Assembly: GCA_024224995.1 (NCBI GenBank)
Contig: JAAENB010000402.1
Location: 1-9,708, forward strand
Length of the DNA stretch: 9,708 nucleotides
Direction: 5' to 3'
Source: a bacterium
GTDB lineage: Bacteria > Spirochaetota > UBA4802 > UBA5550
Shown here: positions 1-6,690 of the stretch, one piece after another
Position numbering within the stretch: the stretch's first letter is position 1
Layout of the letters: each line of letters opens with the position of its first letter
Notes under the pieces: generated by a model
Told to the model about the DNA's origin: nothing
Database searches by the model: none
Seen by the model: the letters and a program-made list of their open reading frames with translations, nothing else
Position numbers and translations under genes: made by a program

Positions 1-30
1 GATTATTGGTTGAAGCTGACCCAAGACAGA

Positions 31-95
31 ATAGCCCCAGGGGCGACGTGTTGTAGCTCGGGGTTTCAACCCCTCGCAGGGGTCGCACCCCGTGG
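31..95. repeat. GC-rich cluster of short inverted repeats, repeat-like
   Basis: This stretch is far richer in G and C than the genes that follow. It contains GCCCC-A-GGGGC (34-44), GGGGTT-tc-AACCCC (60-73) and GGGG-TCGCA-CCCC (79-91). The pentamer TCGCA occurs twice (74-78 and 83-87) between alternating CCCC/GGGG/CCCC blocks, so the CCCC at 70-73 could pair with either neighbouring GGGG block. The pattern of a GCCCC/GGGGC dyad followed by GACGTGTTGTAG resembles dispersed intergenic repeats that I recall from many unrelated bacterial genomes, but I could not check this. No open reading frame of note was seen here. Its function is unknown; it may be the tail of a longer element beginning before the window. 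Confidence 0.45.
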
Positions 96-126
96 ACAGA
101 GCAGAGCCCCGGGTAAGATCTTCGGG

Positions 127-205
127 AACAGGCCCTGTTTCTAAAATAGTTCACCAGGGCTATGAGGATTTCTCATAACGTGGGGCTTCCAGCCCCTCGT
201 TATGA
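127..205 (+). promoter_or_regulatory. Competing hairpins upstream of a small ORF
   Basis: Three inverted repeats follow one another. AACAG-gcc-CTGTT spans 127-139. TATGAG-gattt-CTCATA spans 161-177. A long hairpin spans 173-205: arms TCATAACG/CGTTATGA (8 bp), a T-T mismatch, then GGGGCT/AGCCCC (6 bp) around a TCC loop. The second and third share bases 173-177, so only one can form at a time. The decamer GGCCCTGTTT occurs at 131-140 and again at 213-222. The long hairpin ends 44 bases before the ATG at 250. A folding switch or attenuator in a leader RNA is possible, but a dispersed repeat would look similar. Confidence 0.4.
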
Positions 206-249
206 TGAAGACGGCCCTGTTTAAAAAGATCTTCTTGAGAGGTCAAACA

Positions 250-432
250 ATGCTGAAACAAATTTTCAAAGGAGCGGCAATGGCCTTCGCGCTCCATATT
301 TTGCAGGTATTTCTCTTTTTCTTTCTCGCGTGGGTCGACACCAGCGGGTCCCTTCCCTCTTCTATTTTAGTAATACTTAACATAATAGTATATTATTATT
401 TTCTATCTTTAGACGGCCATTTAGTTCCATAA
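250..432 (+). CDS. Small two-helix membrane protein, unknown function
   Basis: The predicted protein has 60 residues. The reading frame is open from an ATG at 202, but that codon lies inside the hairpin arm at 198-205. The ATG at 250 has a good ribosome binding site, GAGAGG at 237-242 with 7 bases of spacing, so I prefer it. Two hydrophobic stretches are visible, about residues 10-26 (aromatic and Leu rich, ending LAWVD) and about 33-52 (ILVILNIIVYYYFL), joined by a short polar turn containing TSGSLPSS. This fits a small inner-membrane protein with two helices. No catalytic motif or recognised family is visible. A short hairpin follows the stop codon. It could be a real small membrane protein or a chance ORF next to repeat DNA; the ribosome binding site and clean helix-turn-helix layout favour the former. 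Confidence 0.45.
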   Translation: MLKQIFKGAAMAFALHILQVFLFFFLAWVDTSGSLPSSILVILNIIVYYYFLSLDGHLVP

Positions 433-459
433 AAAAGCCCGCCAGGGCTGGTTTCAACT
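431..459. repeat. Short hairpin after the small ORF, partial repeat copy
   Basis: AGCCC (436-440) and GGGCT (445-449) form a 5-bp stem with a four-base loop. An A run lies on the left side (431-436) and GGTTT follows on the right. It could be a weak terminator for either strand. The octamer CCAGGGCT (442-449) also occurs at 154-161, and GGTTTCAAC (450-458) matches part of the hairpin at 60-73. This looks like a degenerate partial copy of the repeat material before the small ORF. Confidence 0.35.
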
Positions 460-487
460 TGACATTAATCAGATATTTTAGTAAATT
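459..487 (+). promoter_or_regulatory. Sigma-70-type promoter for the secreted protein and chemoreceptor genes
   Basis: A perfect -35 box TTGACA (459-464) is followed after 17 bases by TAAATT (482-487), which matches the TATAAT consensus at four of six positions. The ATG of the next gene is at 498, so transcription starting at the usual distance would begin only a few bases before the start codon. No Shine-Dalgarno sequence is visible in that short leader. Confidence 0.5.
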
Positions 488-497
488 GTAAAACGTT

Positions 498-971
498 ATG
501 AAAAAATATCTTTTTATCTTCCTGTTGAGTTTTTCTTTTATACTACCGGTTTTAAGTTTTGGGCACGGGTATTCCGTCTCCGAATTAAAAGAAGTTATTC
601 ATAAATTCGAAGGGATTTATATTGTAAAAATTACCACCATGAAGAAGACAGAGCGAGATGGAGGCGAAGGCGGTTCCACTATCAAAATTTCGTTTCTTCT
701 TAAAGAAGTATTAAAAGGAAAAAAAATCGATTTCAAGGAAGCAGTCTATACCTTACCGGCTATCAGCAGCGATTTTGGCGGGATCAAAATGAAGATGTGG
801 ATAAAAATTGACGGCTCCGGAACGGAAACTAAAATGAAAAAGGGCGAACAGTATATTATCTATTTTACAAAAAATCGTTTACAAAGATATAAAAGAATAT
901 ACAATTTTGACCGGGCGGATCCGGTTTCACGCAAAAAAGAAGTCTTAAAACTGTTAATACTCCGGGAGTAA
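498..971 (+). CDS. Secreted protein of unknown function
   Basis: This 157-residue protein begins with a clear signal peptide: MKKY, then a Leu/Phe-rich core to about residue 20 and a likely cleavage near LSFG-HG (residues 19-24). There is no lipobox Cys and no Cys in the mature part. The mature domain is rich in Lys and beta-forming segments, with FLLKEVLKGKK at about residues 65-75 and KKGEQYIIYFTKNR at about 114-127. The order of 'xVLKGxx' followed by 'GxxYIIYF' is reminiscent of bacterial NTR/TIMP-like beta-barrel proteins, but I hold that only as a weak possibility. Start choice rests on the signal peptide; no ribosome binding site is visible. The gene ends three bases before the chemoreceptor gene, so the two are almost certainly co-transcribed. 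The encoded tail SRKKEVLKL recurs after the chemoreceptor gene. Confidence 0.7.
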   Translation: MKKYLFIFLLSFSFILPVLSFGHGYSVSELKEVIHKFEGIYIVKITTMKKTERDGGEGGSTIKISFLLKEVLKGKKIDFKEAVYTLPAISSDFGGIKMKMWIKIDGSGTETKMKKGEQYIIYFTKNRLQRYKRIYNFDRADPVSRKKEVLKLLILRE

Positions 972-974
972 TAA

Positions 975-3053
975 ATGGGATTAAAAAACATAAATTTACG
1001 CAGTATCAGGGTTAAAAATCTTTTTTTTATCTTGAGCATTATTTTTACTACTCTCCTCTTAGTCTCTGTTTTAAGCTACTTTTACTCAAAAAGCCTTATT
1101 AACACCGAAATTGACTCAAAAATGAATAATCAATTAGAGAGCCTGGTCAATAAAATCCGGGTTATTCTCTCAAATCATTCCCGGCTGCCTGCGGGGATCG
1201 CCCGAGTGGGAGATTCTTTTGGCAATACCGCTTCAAAAGAACAATATGAAAGCACGCTGAAACATTTTCTTACGTTAAATAAAGATACCTTAGGCGTTGG
1301 CATATGGTTTGAGCCATACAAATATAAAGCGGGTCAGAAATACTTTGGTCCGTATGTTTATAAAGATAAAGAAAAAAAGGTTCTTACCTACGAATATTCC
1401 ACAAAGAAATATAATTATCCCAAATGGGAATGGTATACTATTGGAGCAAATACCGATAAACAGGTTGTGTGGACAGATCCCTATTATGACGAACATACCG
1501 GGATAACAATGATTACCACAACAGCTCCTTTTTATGATACTGCTCAAAAGTTTTCAGGGGTAACTACCGGGGATATTGATTTAACCAATATGCAAAAAAT
1601 AATCTCCGGAATGGAGATTGGCACAAGCGGCGGGGCTTTTTTGCTGGGGAAGGACGGAAAATTCATCGCCCATAGAGACAGCAAAAAAGTAATGAAGATC
1701 AAAATAACAGAGGATACAAACGAATCTCTTAAAAAGCTGGGCATGGTTATGCTTAAAAATAAGACCGGAATTGGACATTTTAACAATGAAAATGGCAGAA
1801 ACCGGGTTTACTATAGTCATCTTACGGAAACAGGGTGGACTCTTGGTATTATTATAGCTGAAAATGAACTATACGCGTCATTAAACCGGCTTTTAATTTA
1901 TTTTATAATAATTATAGCTGTGGCCCTTCCGGTCTCTTCTTTTCTTACCATTATTGCGTCCCGGAAAATAACAGGTCCAATAGTATCTCTAACGGAAGAC
2001 GTAAAAATACTTTCATCCGGAGATTTAACACTTTCTTTAAAAACTATTGAAGATGGAAAAACAGCCAGGGACGAGCTGGAATTACTAATCCTGGATTTCG
2101 CGCTCCTGGTTAAAAATCTCAAAACAACTATTTTTGGCGTTATAGATGTTTCGCACAATCTTGTTTCTTCTTCACTGGAAATGTCTACAACAACAACGGC
2201 CTTTTCCGACAATGCCCAAAGCCAGGCAGTCACGGCAGAGGAAGTAACGGCAACCATTGAACAAATATCGGCAGGTATGGATATTATTACGGTGACAGCA
2301 GAAGACCAGTCGGGCTTTTTGCTCAATTTAATAAAACAGATAAAAGAACTCACGGAATCGATCAATGAGATGGGCTCTGTTATCAATGAAGCATTATCGT
2401 ACACAAAAACAATCGCGTCCGAAGCCCGGGAAGGGGAAGAATCGCTTAAAACAATGAATCAGAGCATGAGTAAAATATCGGAAAGTTCAGGGGATGTGAC
2501 AACGACCATTGATATGATTACCGGAATATCGGAACAAATAAATCTTTTGGCACTTAACGCGGCAATTGAAGCTGCCCGGGCCGGAGACGCGGGACGGGGT
2601 TTTGCAGTTGTTGCTGATGAGATATCGAAACTGGCCGACCAGACCGCATCAAGCATAAAAGATATTAATAATCTTATTAAGGCCAGTGATGACGAAGTCT
2701 CCAGAGGAATGGACAGCATAATGAATTCAATCGCGAAGATCAGCTCAATTATTGAAGGGGTTAATTCCATCACTGAAGTAATGACACGGGTTAGCCGGTT
2801 TATGGAAAAAGAAGTAGAGATAAACCGGGCGGTTAACAGTGAGGCCGACAAAGTGCAGTACAAATCCGATGAAATTAAAAACGCAACACAAGAACAAAAA
2901 ATCGCCGTTGCGGAAATTGTTAAATCCATAAGCAGCATCAATGAGTTGACCCAGGCAAATGCCGCGGGCGCGCTGGAAATGGCCGACAATTCTGAAGATG
3001 TGGCCCAAATGGCAGAGACCTTGAAGGAAAAGGTCGATTATTTTAAAGTATAG
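975..3053 (+). CDS. Methyl-accepting chemotaxis protein with dCache sensor
   Basis: This 692-residue membrane chemoreceptor has the standard order. TM1 is at about residues 16-37. A large periplasmic region (about 40-300) has dCache features, including WEWY (151-154), [11 protein letters not shown] (166-176) and GVTTGDIDL (195-203). TM2 is at about 305-328 and a HAMP-like linker at about 330-385. A long coiled-coil signalling domain follows. Its hairpin tip, [17 protein letters not shown] (521-537) then [15 protein letters not shown] (540-554), is nearly the textbook MCP tip that contacts CheA and CheW. The protein ends in VDYFKV with no CheR-binding pentapeptide. The WY...W..PYYD pattern occurs in dCache domains that bind amino acids or related small molecules, but I cannot name the ligand. 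GGGAG (964-968) gives a good ribosome binding site, and two tandem TAA codons separate this gene from the secreted-protein gene. The C-terminal helix resembles spirochaete receptors. Confidence 0.95.
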   Translation: MGLKNINLRSIRVKNLFFILSIIFTTLLLVSVLSYFYSKSLINTEIDSKMNNQLESLVNKIRVILSNHSRLPAGIARVGDSFGNTASKEQYESTLKHFLTLNKDTLGVGIWFEPYKYKAGQKYFGPYVYKDKEKKVLTYEYSTKKYNYPKWEWYTIGANTDKQVVWTDPYYDEHTGITMITTTAPFYDTAQKFSGVTTGDIDLTNMQKIISGMEIGTSGGAFLLGKDGKFIAHRDSKKVMKIKITEDTNESLKKLGMVMLKNKTGIGHFNNENGRNRVYYSHLTETGWTLGIIIAENELYASLNRLLIYFIIIIAVALPVSSFLTIIASRKITGPIVSLTEDVKILSSGDLTLSLKTIEDGKTARDELELLILDFALLVKNLKTTIFGVIDVSHNLVSSSLEMSTTTTAFSDNAQSQAVTAEEVTATIEQISAGMDIITVTAEDQSGFLLNLIKQIKELTESINEMGSVINEALSYTKTIASEAREGEESLKTMNQSMSKISESSGDVTTTIDMITGISEQINLLALNAAIEAARAGDAGRGFAVVADEISKLADQTASSIKDINNLIKASDDEVSRGMDSIMNSIAKISSIIEGVNSITEVMTRVSRFMEKEVEINRAVNSEADKVQYKSDEIKNATQEQKIAVAEIVKSISSINELTQANAAGALEMADNSEDVAQMAETLKEKVDYFKV

Positions 3054-3061
3054 GGAGAAAG

Positions 3062-3091
3062 TCTCGCAAGAAAGAAGTCCTGAAACTTTAA
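3062..3091 (+). pseudogene. Remnant resembling the 3' end of the 498-971 gene
   Basis: Nine bases after the chemoreceptor stop codon, one frame reads SRKKEVLKL followed by TAA. The same nine residues occur near the C-terminus of the secreted protein (bases 927-953), where the protein continues for five more residues. The two DNA copies differ at four positions, all synonymous (TCA/TCT, AAA/AAG, TTA/CTG twice over), and by one lost base that creates the early stop. There is no start codon or longer homologous stretch in front of it. I read it as a relic of a duplicated or displaced gene end; chance resemblance in A-rich DNA is less likely but possible. Confidence 0.4.
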
Positions 3092-3372
3092 AAAAAATAA
3101 ATTTATATTTTCTTAATATAATCTTCATTATTACTTCATCACATATCCCTATTATTTCTTTATGGAAAATATAACACATTCATCTTATACTAAAAATCAT
3201 ACAGACAAAGAGATAATACAGGATACGGAAAAAAACCAGGGAACAAGTCTATCGTATTACCTATGGTTTTCCGGGCAAAAGGCGGTTGGTTCCAATTTCT
3301 TTAAAACTCTACCCGGTTCAGAAAAATTTTGTTGAATTTTCCAACAAAAAAATAAAAAAACGGTCTTTCCGG
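3092..3372. other. AT-rich gap between the chemoreceptor and tetR genes
   Basis: No convincing gene was found here. An AT-only dyad, TTATATT/AATATAA (3103-3109 and 3115-3121), is too weak to call a terminator. An 8-bp dyad TTTTGTTG/CAACAAAA (3327-3334 and 3342-3349) with a 7-base loop lies near the end. On the minus strand it is followed by five T's, so it could act as a weak terminator in that direction. A 57-codon frame (3162-3335) lacks a ribosome binding site and was not called. Confidence 0.5.
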
Positions 3373-3401
3373 TTGACAGATTCAATTAAATTTATTATTA
3401 T
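3373..3401 (+). promoter_or_regulatory. Promoter of the tetR-family gene
   Basis: TTGACA (3373-3378) is followed after 17 bases by TATTAT (3396-3401), matching five of six positions of the -10 consensus. Transcription would start near 3408. The TetR-type palindrome at 3418-3434 would lie about ten bases downstream of that start, a position where a bound repressor blocks transcription. Confidence 0.6.
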
Positions 3402-3417
3402 ATACTCATATACCAAT

Positions 3418-3434
3418 TTGGACTAGCGTTCCAA
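3418..3434. promoter_or_regulatory. Putative TetR operator 1 (autoregulation)
   Basis: TTGGACTAGCGTTCCAA has perfect 5-bp arms (TTGGA/TCCAA) around a 7-base centre. It shares TGGACTAGC with the palindrome at 4173-4187 and the TGGA...TCCA frame with the one at 4130-4144. It sits just after the tetR promoter, which suggests self-repression. Confidence 0.6.
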
Positions 3435-3461
3435 GAATAAAGGATATTTGAATAAATAATT

Positions 3462-4088
3462 GTGGGAACCAGGGAAAGAAGAGAACGAGAGCTGGAAGAT
3501 CGTAAAAAATTGATACTTGAGAAAAGCAAAGAGCTCTTTTTTGAAAAGGGATTTGAACAGGTAACGATCCAGGATATATGTGATTCAGTGGAATATGGGC
3601 GCAGCGCCATATATTCAATATTTGAGAGTAAAGAAGAGATGTACTCGCATATATATCTCGATGCCATGAATATTTTAATCGATCTCAACGAATCAATTGA
3701 TCCTGAAACCGATGATTTTGATAGCGAATTTATTAAAAGCATAGAGAACATATTTGAATTTTATAATTCATATACGAATTATTACAAAGCGCTCTCTTTT
3801 TTTAATACAAACGCAATGGCTCATTCAAAAATACCGCCAAAGATACTGGAAGTGAAGGAAAAACTGGCTGAGCGGGCAGTGTTGAAAGTAGCGCTGCTCA
3901 TGCAGAAAGCTGTACTGAATGATTACATTAAGGATATTAACCTTGAAGAATTTATTCTTCTTAATTTTTCGGCCCTTACGGGGATTATAAACATGTTTAT
4001 ACAAAAAGATGAAGAAGAAGATAAAGAAGAAATACGCCGTTCATGCATAATGCATGGGCAGCTCTACCTGGCGGGATTAAAAAAATAA
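3462..4088 (+). CDS. TetR/AcrR-family transcriptional repressor
   Basis: This 208-residue protein has the normal TetR length and layout. The N-terminal DNA-binding domain covers about residues 16-62. The helix-turn-helix is at about 35-54 (TIQDICDSVEYGRSAIYSIF), preceded by FFEKGFEQ and followed by ESKEEMYSHIY. Both flanking segments are typical of the family. The rest is a helical ligand-binding and dimerisation region with no family signature that names the ligand. The start is GTG at 3462, because an in-frame stop lies at 3453-3455. The nearest purine-rich site, AAAGGA (3439-3444), is rather far at 17 bases, so translation may be weak. Three related palindromes, one at its own promoter and two at the following reductase promoter, are its likely operators. 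A terminator separates it from the reductase gene. Confidence 0.9.
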   Translation: MGTRERRERELEDRKKLILEKSKELFFEKGFEQVTIQDICDSVEYGRSAIYSIFESKEEMYSHIYLDAMNILIDLNESIDPETDDFDSEFIKSIENIFEFYNSYTNYYKALSFFNTNAMAHSKIPPKILEVKEKLAERAVLKVALLMQKAVLNDYIKDINLEEFILLNFSALTGIINMFIQKDEEEDKEEIRRSCIMHGQLYLAGLKK

Positions 4089-4090
4089 TT

Positions 4091-4119
4091 CCTGTTTAAT
4101 TCATAACGGGATTTTTTTT
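4091..4119 (+). terminator. Rho-independent terminator of the tetR-family gene
   Basis: CCTGTT (4091-4096) pairs with AACGGG (4105-4110), including one G-T pair, around an 8-base loop. The stem is followed by A and eight T's (4112-4119). It starts two bases after the tetR stop codon. Confidence 0.7.
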
Positions 4120-4128
4120 GCAACAAAA

Positions 4129-4158
4129 TTGGACCGATAGTCCACAAAAGACTTATAT
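4129..4158 (+). promoter_or_regulatory. Likely promoter of the reductase-larC-larB operon
   Basis: TTGGAC (4129-4134) can serve as a -35 box, with TTATAT (4153-4158) as the -10 box after 18 bases. The predicted start near 4165 would place one palindrome over the -35 box and the other at the start site. The -10 match is imperfect, so the exact boxes are uncertain. Confidence 0.4.
4130..4144. promoter_or_regulatory. Putative TetR operator 2
   Basis: TGGACCGATAGTCCA has perfect 5-bp arms (TGGAC/GTCCA) around CGATA. Its centre (4137) is 43 bases, close to four helical turns, from the centre of the next palindrome (4180). It overlaps the probable -35 box of the reductase operon. Confidence 0.6.
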
Positions 4159-4165
4159 TTTTTTA

Positions 4166-4194
4166 TCGTAAATGGACTAGCAGTCCATTTACGA
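4166..4194. promoter_or_regulatory. Putative TetR operator 3, long perfect palindrome
   Basis: The two 13-base arms, TCGTAAATGGACT (4166-4178) and AGTCCATTTACGA (4182-4194), are perfect reverse complements around AGC. The core TGGACTAGCAGTCCA (4173-4187) is the best copy of the motif also seen at 3418-3434 and 4130-4144. It lies 29 bases before the reductase start codon. In RNA it would also form a strong hairpin in the leader, but no T run follows, so a terminator is unlikely. Confidence 0.7.
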
Positions 4195-4223
4195 CCATAA
4201 TTTCAAAAAAAGGAGTAAAAAAT

Positions 4224-5489
4224 ATGCTTTATCGAAAAATGAATAAAACCGGGGACGAACTTTCAATCCTGGGATTCGGCTGTATGCGTCTGCCGGAAAA
4301 GAACGGCAAAATCGACGAAGAGCGCGCGACTAACCAGGTGCGGTATGCCATTGATAATGGGATTAATTATATTGACACTGCCATGCCCTATCACATGGGC
4401 GCGAGCGAACCTTTTTTAGGGAAAGCCCTGGCAAACGGTTATCGCGACAAAGTGAAACTGGCCACCAAGCTGCCGCCCTGGCTGGTTAAATCACGGGAAG
4501 ATATGGATAAAATCCTTAATTCCCAGCTTGAGCGGCTTAACACAGACCGTATTGATTATTACCTGGTTCATTCTCTTGAAGCGCATAACTGGAAAAGAAT
4601 GCGTGAGCTGGGAGTGCTCGATTTCCTGGACAGGGCTAAGGCGGCCGGAAAAATTATTAACGCGGGATTTTCATTTCATGGCGATAAAAAAACGTTCAAA
4701 GAGGTTGTTGATTCCCATGACTGGGACTTTTGCCAGATCCAGTATAATTTTCTTGATGAAGATAACCAGGCCGGTACCGAAGGACTTACATACGCGGCGT
4801 CTAAAGGCCTGGGGGTGATAATCATGGAGCCGCTTCGCGGCGGAAACCTGGGCGGAAAAGTGCCCGCGCCAGTGGAAAAGATATGGGCTCAAGCGGAAAC
4901 AAAACGGACCCCCGTAGAATGGGCTCTTCGCTGGATATGGGACCATCCGGAAGTTACGGTTATTCTTTCGGGCATGAACGAAGAAGAGCATATTCAGGAA
5001 AACATCCGCGTTGCCGGTGAAGCTCTCCCGGAATCATTCACCAAACATGAACTGCAGTTGGTTGGTAAAGTCCGGGATACATACCGTACTTTAATGAAAG
5101 CGGGCTGCACCGGGTGCCGGTACTGCATACCCTGCCCTGCCGGTGTCGATATCCCCCAGTGCTTTGAAATATATAACAGCCGTCATATGTTCAATGACGT
5201 ACAGTATTCTCAATTGGTCTACACCATGCGCCTCTCCGGTGTTATTGGGCAGGATAAAAAGTGTTACGCCTCCCTTTGCAAAGAGTGCGGCAAATGCGAG
5301 AAAGCCTGTCCCCAGCAGCTGCCCATACAGGACCTGCTCAAAGACATTTCCGGCGAATTCGAAGGAACCCGTTTTAAGCTCATGAGTCTTTTTGGCAAAG
5401 GTTTCTTCGCGTTTCAGCGCATGGGCGCTCTCCGGCAGGGAAAACGCTCGAAACATAACAAGCACACAAATACGCGTACGCGGCACTAA
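4224..5489 (+). CDS. Aldo/keto reductase with C-terminal 4Fe-4S ferredoxin domain
   Basis: This 421-residue protein is probably a cytoplasmic oxidoreductase. The N-terminal TIM barrel (about 1-285) carries the aldo/keto reductase tetrad: Asp51 and Tyr56 in YIDTAMPYH, Lys82 in LATKLP and His116 in YYLVHS. The C-terminal part holds two Cys clusters. The first is Cys295, 298, 301 and 304 in a CxxCxxCxxCP arrangement. The second is Cys352, 355, 358 and 362 as CxxCxxCxxxCP, with Cys313 and Cys347 nearby. This matches the known group of Fe-S-containing aldo/keto reductases (COG1453-like), whose substrates are mostly unknown. The tail after residue 405 is strongly basic. AGGAG (4211-4215) gives a good ribosome binding site. 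It is the first gene of an operon with larC, 17 bases downstream, and its promoter region carries two palindromes that the adjacent TetR protein may bind. Confidence 0.92.
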   Translation: MLYRKMNKTGDELSILGFGCMRLPEKNGKIDEERATNQVRYAIDNGINYIDTAMPYHMGASEPFLGKALANGYRDKVKLATKLPPWLVKSREDMDKILNSQLERLNTDRIDYYLVHSLEAHNWKRMRELGVLDFLDRAKAAGKIINAGFSFHGDKKTFKEVVDSHDWDFCQIQYNFLDEDNQAGTEGLTYAASKGLGVIIMEPLRGGNLGGKVPAPVEKIWAQAETKRTPVEWALRWIWDHPEVTVILSGMNEEEHIQENIRVAGEALPESFTKHELQLVGKVRDTYRTLMKAGCTGCRYCIPCPAGVDIPQCFEIYNSRHMFNDVQYSQLVYTMRLSGVIGQDKKCYASLCKECGKCEKACPQQLPIQDLLKDISGEFEGTRFKLMSLFGKGFFAFQRMGALRQGKRSKHNKHTNTRTRH

Positions 5490-5506
5490 GAGGAAAGGAT
5501 ATCAAA

Positions 5507-6682
5507 ATGAAAATACTCTACTACGATTGTTTTTCGGGCATTAGCGGCGATATGAACCTGGGCGCCCTGGTTGATCTTGGTGTTGACAAAGATCACCTGG
5601 TCAATGAATTATCGGAATTATCGATTAAAGATGAATTCGAACTCCGGATCTCGAAAGATTCGAAAAAGGGAATTACCGGTACCCGGGTTGAGGTTGTTGT
5701 ACGCGGGGGCAATGCCGGGCATACCCATCACCACAACAGGAACCTGACCGATATCGAAGAGATCATCAACTCGAGCGGTCTTGGCGCTTCCGTGAAAAAA
5801 CGAAGCCTTGCCATATTCCAAAAAATCGCCGAAGCCGAATCTACGGTGCATGGAAAGCCCATTCGGGATATCCATTTCCATGAAGTGGGTGCTGTTGATT
5901 CTATTGTCGATATCGTTGGAGCTGCTATCTGCCTGGATTTTCTTGCCGTTGATGAAATTATTTCATCTCCCGTTGAACTGGGCGGAGGCGTTGTCCGCTG
6001 CGAACACGGTCTCCTGCCGGTTCCGGCTCCGGCAACGGTTGAGATCCTTACGGGGATCCCCGTAACATCGGGCGCTGCCGTTTTTGAAGCAACAACTCCC
6101 ACGGGCGCGGCCATACTGGCTGCCGGTGCCCGGGAGTTTACCCCGGAGAAAAACTTTGTCATTGAAAAAACCGGTTACGGCATTGGTTTTAAAGACGGAG
6201 AACTCCCAAACGTGCTGCGGGTTTTCCTGGCGAACCGGGAAGAAAAAGCCCACTGCCATGAAGTTACTATGGCGGAATGCAACATTGACGACATGAACCC
6301 GGAGCTCTATGATTATGTAATGGAAAAACTCTTTACTGCCGGAGCCCTGGATGTGTTTCTTTCTCCCATTATTATGAAAAAAGGAAGACCAGCCACAATG
6401 CTCAGCGTGCTGTTTAACGCGAAAAAAGAAGCGGCCGTCATTGACATTTTGCTCCGCGAAACAACCACCCTGGGGATACGAAAACAAACAGTAAAGAAGC
6501 ACATGCTTCAAAAAGAAAGTGTTGTTGTTGAAACGTCATTCGGTCCGGTTCCGGTTAAACACGCCTTTTATAACGGCGAAAAAATTAAATCCAAACCGGA
6601 ATACGATATATGCAAAAAACTGGCCCTGAAACATTCCGTTCCCATTCAAAACATCTATAAAGAAGTATATAAACAATTATAA
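5507..6682 (+). CDS. larC: LarC, nickel insertase for the nickel-pincer cofactor
   Basis: LarC inserts nickel into the pincer nucleotide precursor in a CTP-dependent reaction, the last step of cofactor synthesis for LarA-type racemases and epimerases. The 391-residue protein opens with MKILYYDCFSGISGDM, the family signature. A His-rich loop follows (GHTHHH, 71-76), then HFHEVGAVDSIVDIVG (123-138), PVPAPATVEIL (171-181) and TPTGAA (197-202). The C-terminal LarC2 part includes ECNIDDMNPE (257-266), MKKGRP (290-295) and PEYD (364-367). In Lactiplantibacillus plantarum LarC is made by programmed frameshifting between two frames; here both halves lie in one uninterrupted frame. AAAGGA (5494-5499) gives good spacing to the ATG. 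It follows the reductase gene by 17 bases and precedes larB, so it belongs to the same transcript. Confidence 0.95.
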   Translation: MKILYYDCFSGISGDMNLGALVDLGVDKDHLVNELSELSIKDEFELRISKDSKKGITGTRVEVVVRGGNAGHTHHHNRNLTDIEEIINSSGLGASVKKRSLAIFQKIAEAESTVHGKPIRDIHFHEVGAVDSIVDIVGAAICLDFLAVDEIISSPVELGGGVVRCEHGLLPVPAPATVEILTGIPVTSGAAVFEATTPTGAAILAAGAREFTPEKNFVIEKTGYGIGFKDGELPNVLRVFLANREEKAHCHEVTMAECNIDDMNPELYDYVMEKLFTAGALDVFLSPIIMKKGRPATMLSVLFNAKKEAAVIDILLRETTTLGIRKQTVKKHMLQKESVVVETSFGPVPVKHAFYNGEKIKSKPEYDICKKLALKHSVPIQNIYKEVYKQL

Positions 6683-6690
6683 GCATATTG

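Noticed and set aside
1..205. A CRISPR array, tRNA or rRNA fragment in the GC-rich start of the window
   Set aside because: No regularly spaced direct repeats and no cloverleaf or recognisable rRNA core sequence; only short dyads are seen.
202..249. Upstream ATG extending the small membrane protein by 16 residues
   Set aside because: The codon lies inside the hairpin arm and has no ribosome binding site, while ATG 250 has GAGAGG at good spacing.
2459..2989. 176-codon minus-strand frame inside the chemoreceptor gene
   Set aside because: It lies opposite the highly conserved signalling domain. Its Ser/Ile/Ala-rich sequence is the expected mirror of that coding frame, and it has no independent support.
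3162..3335. 57-codon open frame (begins MENITHSSYTK, ends SEKFC) in the gap before the tetR-family gene
   Set aside because: No ribosome binding site or nearby promoter, ordinary composition for the gap, no recognisable domain, and the end overlaps a dyad. Chance is the simplest reading.
4166..4194. The 29-bp palindrome as a terminator
   Set aside because: No T run follows it, a proper terminator already exists at 4091-4119, and its core matches two other copies, which points to an operator.
5963..6511. 182-codon minus-strand frame inside larC
   Set aside because: The plus-strand frame encodes clear LarC motifs throughout. The antisense frame shows no domain and has no start signals.
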